DNA of 64,000 nt from Psychrilyobacter atlanticus DSM 19335 (GTDB lineage Bacteria; Fusobacteriota; Fusobacteriia; Fusobacteriales; Fusobacteriaceae): the NCBI RefSeq assembly GCF_000426625.1, contig NZ_KE384547.1, forward strand, positions 480,986 through 544,985. The letters run 5' to 3'. The notes under the pieces are model-generated. The model had not been told where the DNA came from. It saw nothing but the letters and a program-made list of their open reading frames with translations, and made no database searches. Position numbers and translations under genes: made by a program. Shown piece by piece: positions 51,222 through 59,678 of this stretch (the stretch's first letter is position 1; each line of letters opens with the position of its first letter).

Positions 51222-53102
51222 ATGAGAAATACATTTATAAATAATATCAGCTTAGAAGAAACTAAACCACTGTTTTTTAACAGGATAGAAAAATATAGTA
51301 AAAAGGAGATCATCTCTACTGAGAAATCTTTGGGAAGAGTGACATCGTCACCTGTTTTTGCCAATGTGTCATCTCCTAATTTTAATGCATCAGCTATGGA
51401 TGGAATATTAGTAAGATCTAAAGATACAGAGATGGCCAGTGAAACCAATCCTGTAATACTAAAAAAAGAAAGTGATTTTCTCTATGTGAATACAGGGAAT
51501 CCTATTAAGAATAAATTTGACGCTGTTATCATGATAGAAGAAGTGGTGGAGTTAGAAAATGGAGATGTCAGAATAATAAAATCAGCACACCCATATCAGC
51601 ATATTAGAAATGTCGGGGAAGATATTATAAAAAACGATATGATCTTACCTTCATTTCATGAGATCAGACCAGAGGATATAGGAGCTTTATTTGCTGGAGG
51701 AATATTTGAGATAGAGGTAATTAAAAAGCCAGAAGTTGCGATCATTCCAACTGGAAGTGAGATAGTAGAAGATTATAGAAATTTAAAGGTAGGAGATATC
51801 ATAGATTCTAACTCTAGGATGTTTGAGGCTATGATTACCGTATCAGGAGGAGAGCCATATAGGTATTCACCTGTTAGGGATGAAAAGGAACTCCTAAAGA
51901 AAAATATATTAGATGCAGTGGAAAAAAATGATGTGGTAATTATCAATGCAGGATCATCAGCAGGAACCCATGATTATACTAAATCTCTCATAGAAGAATT
52001 AGGAGAGGTAATAATCCATGGTATAGCTATAAAACCAGGAAAACCGACTATCCTTGGGTTTATTAAGGGTAAACCTGTAATAGGAATACCAGGATACCCG
52101 GTATCAGCGTATTTTGTTTACCAGCAGTTTGTAAAATCACTCCTTGAGAAGATGTTATGTAGGGATGATGAAAAGGAAATCATAGTAAAAGCCAGCTTAT
52201 CTAAGAGAATCCACTCATCGTTAAAACATAAGGAGTTTGTCCGTATGACTTTAGGTTATGTAGGAGGAAAATTAGTTGCCACTCCATTAGACAGGGGAGC
52301 AGGAGTCAGTATGAGTTTGGTAAAAGCCGATGGAATCCTTGTGATAGCTAGAAACAATGAGGGACATGATCTAGGGGAAGAGGTAGAAATAAAACTCCTA
52401 AAACCGCTTTCGACTATAAAAAAATCCATAGTAGTGATTGGAAGTAACGATCCTATAATGGATAGGATTTCTGATAAGGTGAGACTATCACTATCCCACG
52501 TAGGAAGTTTTGGAGGGGTGTTAGCACTAAAGAAAAAGGAGACTACCATAGCTCCTATCCATATGTTGGATAGTAAAAGCGGGGATTATAATATAGATGT
52601 TTTAAATAAATATTTCCCATCAAGAGATGCAGCATTGATAAAAGGAATAAAGAGGGAACAGGGGCTGATGATTCCTAAAGGAAATCCAAAAAACATAAAA
52701 GGGATAGAAGATCTGACTCGAAATGATCTGGTATTTATGAACAGACAGAGGGGAGCAGGGACTCGTATTCTCTTGGATTATAACCTGGAAAAATTAGGTA
52801 TGGATAATAATGATATAAAGGGATATGAGAGGGAAGCTACAACTCATCTGGCAGCAGCAATGTCGGTGAAATCTTCAACCTGTGACCTGGCTTTAGGAGT
52901 TAAATCCGCAGCAGATATATTGGATCTGGATTTCATATCTGTAGACTATGAGGATTATGATTTTGCAGTTTTAAAGGACAGTTTGGAAGATGAAAGAGTT
53001 TTAAAATTTATTGAATATATAAAATCGGAAGAGTTTTTTAAAGAAGTGGAAAATATACCGGGATATAAGTTAGAAAATCCAGGGGAGATAATAGAATTTT
53101 AG
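51222..53102 (+). CDS. MoeA fused to a periplasmic-binding-protein-like domain
   Basis: A 626-residue two-domain protein. Residues about 1-400 are a second MoeA ([65 protein letters not shown]). Residues about 410-626 form a PBP-like domain ([58 protein letters not shown]) like the ligand-binding core of ModA/TupA-type proteins. It has no signal peptide, so the domain is cytoplasmic. It could hold oxyanion for delivery to the MoeA active site or sense it; both are inference. GGAGG precedes the ATG. Confidence 0.9.
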   Translation: MRNTFINNISLEETKPLFFNRIEKYSKKEIISTEKSLGRVTSSPVFANVSSPNFNASAMDGILVRSKDTEMASETNPVILKKESDFLYVNTGNPIKNKFDAVIMIEEVVELENGDVRIIKSAHPYQHIRNVGEDIIKNDMILPSFHEIRPEDIGALFAGGIFEIEVIKKPEVAIIPTGSEIVEDYRNLKVGDIIDSNSRMFEAMITVSGGEPYRYSPVRDEKELLKKNILDAVEKNDVVIINAGSSAGTHDYTKSLIEELGEVIIHGIAIKPGKPTILGFIKGKPVIGIPGYPVSAYFVYQQFVKSLLEKMLCRDDEKEIIVKASLSKRIHSSLKHKEFVRMTLGYVGGKLVATPLDRGAGVSMSLVKADGILVIARNNEGHDLGEEVEIKLLKPLSTIKKSIVVIGSNDPIMDRISDKVRLSLSHVGSFGGVLALKKKETTIAPIHMLDSKSGDYNIDVLNKYFPSRDAALIKGIKREQGLMIPKGNPKNIKGIEDLTRNDLVFMNRQRGAGTRILLDYNLEKLGMDNNDIKGYEREATTHLAAAMSVKSSTCDLALGVKSAADILDLDFISVDYEDYDFAVLKDSLEDERVLKFIEYIKSEEFFKEVENIPGYKLENPGEIIEF

Positions 53103-53591
53103 GTAGACCTCACGTTTTTTTATTCTAAATAAATTGTGATAAAAGATTAAGTTCCAAAGGTTCCGCCTTTGATACGGGTTCATTTCAGATATGCGAATAT
53201 TTCATTTTTCTCCAATAACATTAGAAAAAAATAAAAATGCAGCAAAAGAAATGAACCAAAGAAAAGCAAAAATCTTATACTTCCTCATTATGACTTCTCT
53301 CAAATAGAGAAGTTGAAGCAATAACCATTTGATGTTAGGGGTAAAGACCACGGATCCCCGTTTCTTAGTGGGATGCCTGACGGGCATAGTGGGTACGACG
53401 AAACTTGTAAGAGTTATACTGGGAAGTGGGGTAACATCTAGAAAAAGGAATTTAAAAGAAAAATTATCTAGAGAAAAATCTCAGTGAAACTCTAACTTCA
53501 AACTCAGTGAATCTCTGTGTTCAAGGGTTTTTAAGAGTAAAAAAAATAAAATTAAACATAAATTAAATAATTATAAAATAAGGAGAAAATC
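53103..53591. other. Non-coding stretch holding repeat copy C
   Basis: 489 bases without a gene between the moe genes and the MOSC gene. Repeat copy C fills most of it. At about 53480-53530 a degenerate direct repeat (CTCAGTGAA-ACTCTAACTTCAAA-CTCAGTGAATCTCTGTG) follows, like the segment after copy A. No clear promoter was picked for the MOSC gene. Confidence 0.65.
53151..53455 (+). repeat. Modular hairpin repeat, copy C (305 bp)
   Basis: The 5' hairpin is AAAGG-TTCCG-CCTTT, again with both arms changed relative to A and B. GGTTCATTTC and GAAATGAACC form a second stem, here separated by about 60 bases that are missing in copy A. CTTCTCT-CAAAT-AGAGAAG forms a third. The 3' part (GATCCCCGTTTCTTAGTGGG, CTGACGGGCATAG, GTAACATCTAGAAAAAGGAA) is nearly identical to A. 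Confidence 0.85.
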
Positions 53592-54041
53592 ATGAGTAAT
53601 ATAAAAGGAAAAATACTTGCAGTAAATATAAGTGAAACAAAGGGTGTAGTTAAACAGCCTATAAAAAGCGGGATGTTTAAGGTGGATCATGGTTTAGTAG
53701 GAGATGCTCATGCTGGTAACTGGCATAGACAGGTTAGTTTATTAGATAATACTAGTATCAAGAAATTAAAGGATTTAGACGGAGTAGGATTTTGTACAGG
53801 TAAATTTGCTGAGAACCTAACAACAGAAGGAATGGTTTTATATGAATTACCAGTTGGAACAAAGTTAAAAATTGGTGAAACTCTTCAAGAAGTAACTCAA
53901 ATAGGAAAAAAATGTCATGTAGGCTGTGAGATAAAAAAATTAGTAGGAGACTGCGTTATGCCTAGAGAGGGTATATTTACGAAGATCTTAAAAGAGGGAG
54001 AGATAAAACCAGGAGATTTAATAGAAGTTTTAGAAGATTAG
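53592..54041 (+). CDS. MOSC-domain protein
   Basis: A 149-residue single MOSC domain, the C-terminal sulfur-carrier domain of molybdenum cofactor sulfurases. Visible blocks: MFKVDHGLVGDAHAGNWHRQVSLLD, GKFAENLTTEGMVL and KKCHVGCEIKKLVGDCVMPREGIF with the likely sulfur-carrying Cys. Standalone MOSC proteins act in sulfur transfer to metal cofactors or other targets. Its place between moe genes and the oxidoreductase supports a cofactor role. AAGGAGA precedes the ATG. Confidence 0.9.
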   Translation: MSNIKGKILAVNISETKGVVKQPIKSGMFKVDHGLVGDAHAGNWHRQVSLLDNTSIKKLKDLDGVGFCTGKFAENLTTEGMVLYELPVGTKLKIGETLQEVTQIGKKCHVGCEIKKLVGDCVMPREGIFTKILKEGEIKPGDLIEVLED

Positions 54042-54103
54042 ATCTTTAATAAAGTTTGGCAACGTCAGCTAAAATTATTTATTACTGAAAAATAGGTGGG
54101 ATA

Positions 54104-54988
54104 ATGAATTACTTGGAGTTATATAAAATACAGTTAGGATCAGATAAAATTGAAAAAGAGAAATACTACTCATCAGCAATATTTACAGAATACTGTGGCT
54201 TAAATTGTTTCCTAAATGATATTAATAGAAGCAATAAAGAAATTAAAGAGAGTATTGAAATGTACGTCGATGGCATTGAAAAACCCAGGATAGAAAGTAT
54301 AGAGGATAGTGTATCACTATTGAAATCGACTATTGAAGATTATGAGAAATCAAATCATCCTTTATTTTCGAAGTATAACATAGATGGTGTTATATTTTTG
54401 TTGGGTGATACGACAGTAGATTCACAAGGGATAATACTTAAAGATAAATCATATATGATCGTAGATTTGTTAGCTTATGACAATGCAAAAGAGAAATATA
54501 ATCCCAAATCTTTTGTAATTCATGAAATTGTTCATCCAATTCATTATAAATTAAATCCAGAGATGTATTTTAGGAATTATAAAGGCAGAATGGATACAAC
54601 GGTTAAAAGGATTTTTATTGAAGGGTTAGCTACATATCTGACAAAATATTATACCGATGAAAGTGATACAGACATATTTTGGTTAGGTTATTTGGATGAA
54701 CAAGGCGTAGACAAATGGATAGATTATTCTGATAAAAGAAGGCATGAAAATGGAGTAGCTTTAGAAAATATATTAAAAATTCAAAATTGGGAAAGGAAAT
54801 CACAAATAGAATTATTTAGTATATCAAATTCTATGAATCGTTGGGAAGGTAGAGTTGCATATTATTATGGTTATGAAATTACAAAAGAATTAATGACGGT
54901 ATACACAGTTAATGAGATACTGAATTTGAAATACAATGATTTGAAACCTTATGTACAGAAATACTTTAAGGTAAGTAATGTCGGTTAA
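54104..54988 (+). CDS. Putative zinc metallopeptidase (HEIVH protein)
   Basis: A 294-residue soluble protein with the gluzincin-type motif HExxH as FVIHEIVHPIHYK near residue 145, and a downstream Glu in FIEGLATYLTKYY at about 28 residues. This resembles DUF2268-type predicted zinc proteases. There is no signal peptide or membrane helix. The substrate is unknown. AGGTGGG precedes the ATG. It, the DUF952 gene and the GNAT gene form a small unrelated group inside the tungsten region. Confidence 0.6.
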   Translation: MNYLELYKIQLGSDKIEKEKYYSSAIFTEYCGLNCFLNDINRSNKEIKESIEMYVDGIEKPRIESIEDSVSLLKSTIEDYEKSNHPLFSKYNIDGVIFLLGDTTVDSQGIILKDKSYMIVDLLAYDNAKEKYNPKSFVIHEIVHPIHYKLNPEMYFRNYKGRMDTTVKRIFIEGLATYLTKYYTDESDTDIFWLGYLDEQGVDKWIDYSDKRRHENGVALENILKIQNWERKSQIELFSISNSMNRWEGRVAYYYGYEITKELMTVYTVNEILNLKYNDLKPYVQKYFKVSNVG

Positions 54989-55038
54989 TACAACACCTGT
55001 ATAATGGCTTACATGATTTACATATATTGAGCAATCAA

Positions 55039-55377
55039 TTATATTAGATCATTTGGAATACGAAAGTAGCCTTCTTCGTTAGGTTCAAATTCATGAATCG
55101 AAACTACTGCGTCTATATTTAGAGGACCATAAATATGTGGATAGTCATAATTTAAATTATAAAGATCTTCCCATTTAATGTTAGCACAAACCTTATTTTC
55201 ATCAATATAAAGGATAATTAGATTGTGGATACCTTTATATATTTGGTTTGCGACTTGGGTAACTTTTTGAATATCGGAGCAGTGAATAAAGCCTTCTGAA
55301 TCTAGATCTCTTGTAAGGTACTCGCCACTAGGAACTTGGTTTAGCCAATAATCTTTATCTACTATATGAAATATCAT
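55039..55377 (-). CDS. DUF952-family protein
   Basis: A 112-residue protein. The DUF952 hallmarks are FHIVDKDYWLNQ near the start, DLDSEGFIHCSD with conserved His-Cys, and PHIYGPLNIDAVVSIHEF near the end. DUF952 has a fold related to ADP-ribosyltransferases and no proven function. GGAGG precedes the ATG. It is the only minus-strand gene between 43.9 kb and the right edge. Confidence 0.85.
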   Translation of the reverse strand: MIFHIVDKDYWLNQVPSGEYLTRDLDSEGFIHCSDIQKVTQVANQIYKGIHNLIILYIDENKVCANIKWEDLYNLNYDYPHIYGPLNIDAVVSIHEFEPNEEGYFRIPNDLI

Positions 55378-55492
55378 TTTGAACCTCCGTTTTTAATTGA
55401 TAGATGTAGTATAGCATAAACCTATAGATGAATTTATGGTTAACTGTTATATATATAATTAATTTTTATATGCATGGAGAGTGAATAAAATT

Positions 55493-56437
55493 ATGATAAA
55501 AATAATATCTTCATCGGAAATATACGAAGAATTCATCAAAAATCTTATTGATAGGACTATCTTAGAAGAAAGGAAAATTCCCTTCAAGAATAAAGAAATC
55601 TATGTGAAAGGTAGATATATTGATTCAGTGTATATAGCTTTACTTGATGAAAAACCTGTTGGTTTTTTCAGTATTTCGATAAACAATTTTCATCCAAGCA
55701 GTCTTTATTTTAATATGATTGTGGATAAAGAATATAGAAGAAATAAAATTGGAACCAATATGTATAAATATATTAAAAGTTTGAGCAGTGGTTTTTCATA
55801 TTTACAGAGTTCATTTTGTGAAACATCTTTAACTAGTTCATACTTCTTAGAATCTCTAGGTTTCAAGCTGTACAGATCTACTCATGAACCTCAAATAGAT
55901 ATTTCTAAAATTGAAATTGATAAACAGAGGATGAGAGACTATATAGATAAACATGATTTAGAAGTTTTAGCACTATCAGATATAAAATCTGACAATGAGT
56001 TGAAAGAAGTTTTTGAATTAGCAAAAGATAGCTATACTCAGTCACATCTTGATAATCCAGTTAAAGAAGCTGATATAGGGGTATGGGGAGATATAATTAA
56101 AGAAGATTTTATTGCACAAGGTTCATTTATTTTAAAGAAAGAAAAAAAAGTAATTGCTTTCGCTTTAATGCATGAAAATGACGAATTAGGAATGGATTTA
56201 GGGTGGAGAGGTGTAGCCGAAAAATACGATTCTATAAGACATGAGAGTATAGAAATTTTAACCAATTTACAGATTGAGTATACAAAGGAGAGTAAGAAAA
56301 GAATATTGTATTTAGAGATCGATAGTACGGATAAATGGTCGTTAGAAATGATGAATTTTTTAAAGTTAAAAAAGACTAATAGATGGCTATCGTATCAGCG
56401 AAAAACTGAAAATGGTATGAGATTTTTACTAATTTGA
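55493..56437 (+). CDS. GNAT-family N-acetyltransferase
   Basis: A 314-residue protein. The N-terminal half (about 1-150) has a GNAT fold with the acetyl-CoA loop region MIVDKEYRRNKIGTNMYKYIK and the LESLGFKLYRSTHE end. The C-terminal half (about 160-314) looks like a second, degenerate GNAT domain (KKVIAFALMHENDELGMD). The substrate is unknown. ATG 55493 is chosen over GTG 55481 because GGAGAG is then 10 bases upstream. It is part of the small accessory group. Confidence 0.72.
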   Translation: MIKIISSSEIYEEFIKNLIDRTILEERKIPFKNKEIYVKGRYIDSVYIALLDEKPVGFFSISINNFHPSSLYFNMIVDKEYRRNKIGTNMYKYIKSLSSGFSYLQSSFCETSLTSSYFLESLGFKLYRSTHEPQIDISKIEIDKQRMRDYIDKHDLEVLALSDIKSDNELKEVFELAKDSYTQSHLDNPVKEADIGVWGDIIKEDFIAQGSFILKKEKKVIAFALMHENDELGMDLGWRGVAEKYDSIRHESIEILTNLQIEYTKESKKRILYLEIDSTDKWSLEMMNFLKLKKTNRWLSYQRKTENGMRFLLI

Positions 56438-56477
56438 TAGAGAGGAATATTTAACTAAGAACTTACAAGGAGAGAGA

Positions 56478-56954
56478 ATGAATTTTACTTTATATATTAT
56501 TACCATATTTCTTTTAATATTATCTTACTTTAAAGACAAAAAGAAGACCATGAAGGCACTGAAAAAAGCTTTGAAAGCATTTGAAAATATACTGCCCCAA
56601 TTTCTGGGAGTAATTGTTCTTGTTGGAATACTTTTAGCTGTTTTTAATCCGGAGATAATATCTGGGATTATAGGGAACAGATCTGGATGGTTAGGAGTCT
56701 TAATTTCGGGAATTATAGGAGCAATAACTTTAATACCGGGTTTTGTGGCTTTTCCCACAGCGGCAATGCTGTTGGAAAATGGTGCAGGATATATGCAGAT
56801 TGCAGCTTTTATATCTACTCTGATGATGGTAGGAGTTATAACACTTCCTATCGAAATGAAATATTTTGGGAAGCGTTTTGCTATTGTAAGAAATTCAATA
56901 GCATTTGTGTTTTCTTTTGTTGTAGCTTATATAATAGGGATTTTGGTGGTATAA
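56478..56954 (+). CDS. Permease-like membrane protein, first half of a split pair
   Basis: A 158-residue protein with about four membrane helices. It resembles one half of the DUF318/ArsP-type permeases (LPQFLGVIVLVGILLAVFNP, then GITLxPGFxAFP-like AITLIPGFVAFPTAAMLLENGAG). The second half is encoded by the next gene one base later. The transported substrate is unknown. GGAGAG precedes the ATG. As the following genes belong to tungsten metabolism, metal or oxyanion export is possible but unproven. Confidence 0.7.
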   Translation: MNFTLYIITIFLLILSYFKDKKKTMKALKKALKAFENILPQFLGVIVLVGILLAVFNPEIISGIIGNRSGWLGVLISGIIGAITLIPGFVAFPTAAMLLENGAGYMQIAAFISTLMMVGVITLPIEMKYFGKRFAIVRNSIAFVFSFVVAYIIGILVV

Positions 56955-56955
56955 G

Positions 56956-57486
56956 ATGAGATTTATAAAAAGATATAAATTTTTAATGACAACACTTATA
57001 ATTTTGACTATTCTATTTGTAGTAAATTATGAATTAGGAATAAAAGCCGTGGATATTACTGTTTATTCTCTAAAAGAGATGGTTTTTGTAATCCCTCCTG
57101 TATTTGTATTACTGGGGCTCCTCGATGTGTGGGTACCTAAGGAAACCATGGTGAAATATATGGGAGAAAGATCAGGGATAAAGGGAATTTTACTGTCGAT
57201 ATTTATTGGTTCGGCAGCTGCAGGGCCTCTCTATGGAGCTTTTCCGGTGGCCGCTGTATTTATGAAAAAGGGAGTTAAGTTCAGCAACATCATTATATTT
57301 TTAGGGGCTTGGTCCACAACTAAGATCCCCATGTTTCTCTTTGAGATGGCATCACTTGGGACGAAGTTTGCTCTAAGCCGTCTAATAATAGATATCTTCG
57401 GAATAATCATTATTTCAGGGATAATCAGCAGGATAATTCCTAAAGAGGAGATAGAGAAGATATATATTAATGCAGAGAAATTTTAG
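56956..57486 (+). CDS. Permease-like membrane protein, second half of a split pair
   Basis: A 176-residue protein with about four or five membrane helices. It carries the matching half of the ArsP-type fold: VFVLLGLLDVWVPKETMVKYMGERSG, then GSAAAGPLYGAFPVAAVFMKKG, which mirrors the AFPTAAMLL repeat of the preceding protein. It starts one base after the previous stop, so the two must be translated together and probably form a heterodimer. No Cys pair typical of arsenic permeases is evident. Confidence 0.7.
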   Translation: MRFIKRYKFLMTTLIILTILFVVNYELGIKAVDITVYSLKEMVFVIPPVFVLLGLLDVWVPKETMVKYMGERSGIKGILLSIFIGSAAAGPLYGAFPVAAVFMKKGVKFSNIIIFLGAWSTTKIPMFLFEMASLGTKFALSRLIIDIFGIIIISGIISRIIPKEEIEKIYINAEKF

Positions 57487-57512
57487 AGGGTTAAAGCTAT
57501 AGTGAAAGAAAT

Positions 57513-57540
57513 TTGAAATAAAAAATATATATTGTATACT
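57513..57540 (+). promoter_or_regulatory. Promoter of the aldehyde oxidoreductase gene
   Basis: TTGAAA at 57513-57518 and TATACT at 57535-57540 with a 16-bp spacer. Transcription would start near 57547, just before the structured leader. Confidence 0.6.
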
Positions 57541-57565
57541 TTAATGTAAGGTTATTATATTAATG

Positions 57566-57670
57566 TTATCTCCGAGTGGAAATTTCTAAGGATCTTTGAT
57601 ATCTATGAAATGACACCAATGGGTCTTTTAGGAAACTGAATTTCCTCCCGCATTTGGAAAGGAGTAGACC
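57566..57670 (+). ncRNA. Molybdenum/tungsten cofactor riboswitch-like leader
   Basis: The leader contains TTTCCTCCCGCATTTGGAAA followed by GGAG, which matches the conserved 3' core of the Moco RNA motif (CCUCCCG-AU-UGGAAAGG in the E. coli moaA leader as I recall it). GGAAA-CTGAA-TTTCC forms the hairpin before it, and CTCC at 57570 can pair with GGAG at 57661. ATTTC/GAAAT may form a side arm, so I cannot say whether it is a Moco or a Tuco version. The gene behind it is a tungsten-type enzyme. The start codon lies 21 bases after the motif. Confidence 0.8.
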
Positions 57671-57690
57671 AAAATAAGGAGGAACACATT

Positions 57691-59418
57691 ATGAAAATTT
57701 GTAGAATTGACATGAGTACCAAGACCATTAGTTTTGAAGAGGTAAAAGAGGAATATGTAGGATTAGGTGGAAGAGGACTGACATCTCGGATTATATCTGA
57801 TGAAGTTGATGCAACATCACATCCATTAGGAAAGAACAATAAGTTAGTAATAGCTCCAGGTCTTTTTGCAGGAACTTTAGCACCAAGTTCGGGAAGACTT
57901 AGTGTAGGAACTAAGAGTCCATTGACTGGTGGAATAAAGGAATCAAATGCAGGGGGAACAGCAGCTCAGAGTTTGGCAAAATTAGGGTATAAGGCAGTTA
58001 TTATAGAGAATAAACCTAAAAACCAGGAATTAAACCTTATAAAAATAACTCCTGAAGGAATTACAATAGAGGATGCCGGTTACTTAAAGATGAAAGGTAA
58101 CTACGAGGTAGGAAATATCTTGAGGGAAAAACATGGAGAAAAAGTAACTGTGATGTCCCTTGGACAGGCAGGAGAAATGAGATTAACTGCAGCATCAATT
58201 GCAGTTACAGACCCTGAGGGAAGACCTACAAGACATTGTGGAAGAGGTGGAACTGGGGCAGTTTTAGGATCTAAAGGAATAAAAGCGATAGTTATTGATC
58301 CCGGAAAAGAAAATAAAGTTGAGTACCATAATATAGATAATTTTAGAACAGCGGCTAGAAGCTTCTCAAAATCAGTCTTAGCTCATCCTGTATCTGGACA
58401 AGGTCTGCCAGCCTATGGAACGGCAGTTCTTGTAAATGTTTTAAATGAAGCTGGAGGATTACCTACAGATAACTTTAGAGACGGCAGATTTGAATTTGCA
58501 GAAAATATTAGTGGAGAAACGATGTTTGAAACTATTGAAAAAAGAAAGGGTCAGACAACTCATGCCTGTCATCCTGGATGTATCATGAGATGTTCTCAAG
58601 TATACAATGATAAAAAAGGAGACTATCTTACAGGTGGATTTGAGTATGAGACTATATGGGCATTTGGAGCTCATTGTCACATAAAAGATCTGGATTCAAT
58701 AGCTCAAATGGATAAGATGTGTGATGATTTTGGAGTAGACACTATAGATACCGGAGTTGCAGTAGGAGTAGCAATGGAAGGTGGATATTTAGAGTTTGGT
58801 GATGATAAAGGTGCGATAAAACTATTGGAAGAGATCGGTAAAGGATCACCTATTGGAAGAATCATAGGTAATGGAGCTGCATTTACAGGGCAGGCATTTG
58901 GAACAGAGAGGGTGCCAGTAGTAAAAAGGCAGGCACTTCCAGCTTATGACCCAAGATCGGTAAAGGGGCAGGGAGTAACCTATGCAACGACTCCAATGGG
59001 GGCAGACCATACGGCAGGATACGCAGTTACATCGAATATCCTAGGTGTAGGAGGAGTTGTCGATCCATTAAAGAAAGATGGACAAGTGGAATTATCTAGA
59101 AACCTTCAGATAGCAACGGCAGTTTTAGATAGTTTAGGTTTCTGTATATTTGTAGCTTTCCCTATCTTAGATGATGAAACAGCGTTCCCTGAAGTAGCTA
59201 ATATGATAAATTCAAAATATAATACTAATTTTGATATTAATGAGATCCTTGCAAGTGGACAGGAAGTATTAAAGCTGGAAAAAGCATTTAATCAAAGAGC
59301 AGGAATAACAAAGGCTCAAGATAGACTACCTGAATTTTTTAAAGAGGAAGCTGTTGGTCCTCATAATGTAACCTTTGATTTTACAGATGAAGAATTAGAC
59401 GAAACATTGGAATTTTAG
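57691..59418 (+). CDS. aor: Aldehyde ferredoxin oxidoreductase, tungsten type
   Basis: A 575-residue enzyme of the AOR family that oxidises aldehydes to acids, or runs in reverse, with ferredoxin, using a bis-pyranopterin tungsten cofactor and one Fe4S4 cluster. The N-terminal domain (GGRGLTSRII, SPLTGGIKESNAGG) holds the pterin. The cluster cysteines are Cys293, Cys297 and Cys301 (CHPGCIMRC) and probably Cys485 (LGFCIF). The first spacing is x3, where the Pyrococcus enzyme has x2. AAGGAGGA precedes the ATG. A MoaD-like gene follows 10 bases later. Confidence 0.93.
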   Translation: MKICRIDMSTKTISFEEVKEEYVGLGGRGLTSRIISDEVDATSHPLGKNNKLVIAPGLFAGTLAPSSGRLSVGTKSPLTGGIKESNAGGTAAQSLAKLGYKAVIIENKPKNQELNLIKITPEGITIEDAGYLKMKGNYEVGNILREKHGEKVTVMSLGQAGEMRLTAASIAVTDPEGRPTRHCGRGGTGAVLGSKGIKAIVIDPGKENKVEYHNIDNFRTAARSFSKSVLAHPVSGQGLPAYGTAVLVNVLNEAGGLPTDNFRDGRFEFAENISGETMFETIEKRKGQTTHACHPGCIMRCSQVYNDKKGDYLTGGFEYETIWAFGAHCHIKDLDSIAQMDKMCDDFGVDTIDTGVAVGVAMEGGYLEFGDDKGAIKLLEEIGKGSPIGRIIGNGAAFTGQAFGTERVPVVKRQALPAYDPRSVKGQGVTYATTPMGADHTAGYAVTSNILGVGGVVDPLKKDGQVELSRNLQIATAVLDSLGFCIFVAFPILDDETAFPEVANMINSKYNTNFDINEILASGQEVLKLEKAFNQRAGITKAQDRLPEFFKEEAVGPHNVTFDFTDEELDETLEF

Positions 59419-59428
59419 GAGTATTTAG

Positions 59429-59677
59429 ATGGGAAATATCCAGATAGAGGTGAGACTCTTTGCTTATTTGAGGGAATTATTCCCTCCGGAAAGCAGGGGA
59501 GTAAAAAAGGTAGAAGTAAAGGAATGTCTGACAATAGATAACTTGATGGATGAGATTGGAATCGTAGAAAAGGAAATTATGATAGTTATGATCAATGGGG
59601 TAAGGAAATTAGATTATAATGAATCTTTGAAAGAAGGAGATCGAGTATCCATCTTCCCCCCTGTAGGAGGAGGATAA
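59429..59677 (+). CDS. MoaD/ThiS-family sulfur carrier
   Basis: An 82-residue ubiquitin-fold protein ending in the Gly-Gly tail that is adenylated and thiocarboxylated (SIFPPVGGG). IQIEVRLFAYLRELFP at the start is typical of MoaD. It donates sulfur for the dithiolene of molybdopterin; proteins in this position next to AOR genes are often called the AOR-linked MoaD. It lies between aor and the ThiF/HesA-type activator, one base from the latter. The tail has three Gly, one more than needed. Confidence 0.9.
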   Translation: MGNIQIEVRLFAYLRELFPPESRGVKKVEVKECLTIDNLMDEIGIVEKEIMIVMINGVRKLDYNESLKEGDRVSIFPPVGGG

Positions 59678-59678
59678 G

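Noticed and set aside
53202-53387. A 61-codon minus-strand frame inside repeat copy C
   Set aside because: It lies wholly within the non-coding repeat, has no ribosome site, and is not open in the other copies.
36272-53455. The three large repeats as a CRISPR or integron array
   Set aside because: They are 2.8 and 14 kb apart, unequal in length, and have no regular spacers, cas genes or integrase.
54042-55492. GNAT/DUF952 genes as integron cassettes
   Set aside because: No attC-like inverted core sites were found at their borders and one gene is in the opposite direction.
57808-57820. GATGCAACATCAC, resembling the 20-bp palindrome
   Set aside because: It lies inside aor coding sequence, lacks the right arm, and the match is short; coincidence is likely.
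57603-57839. A 78-codon minus-strand frame over the aor leader
   Set aside because: It is antisense to the riboswitch core and to the start of aor; the frame is a by-product of those sequences.
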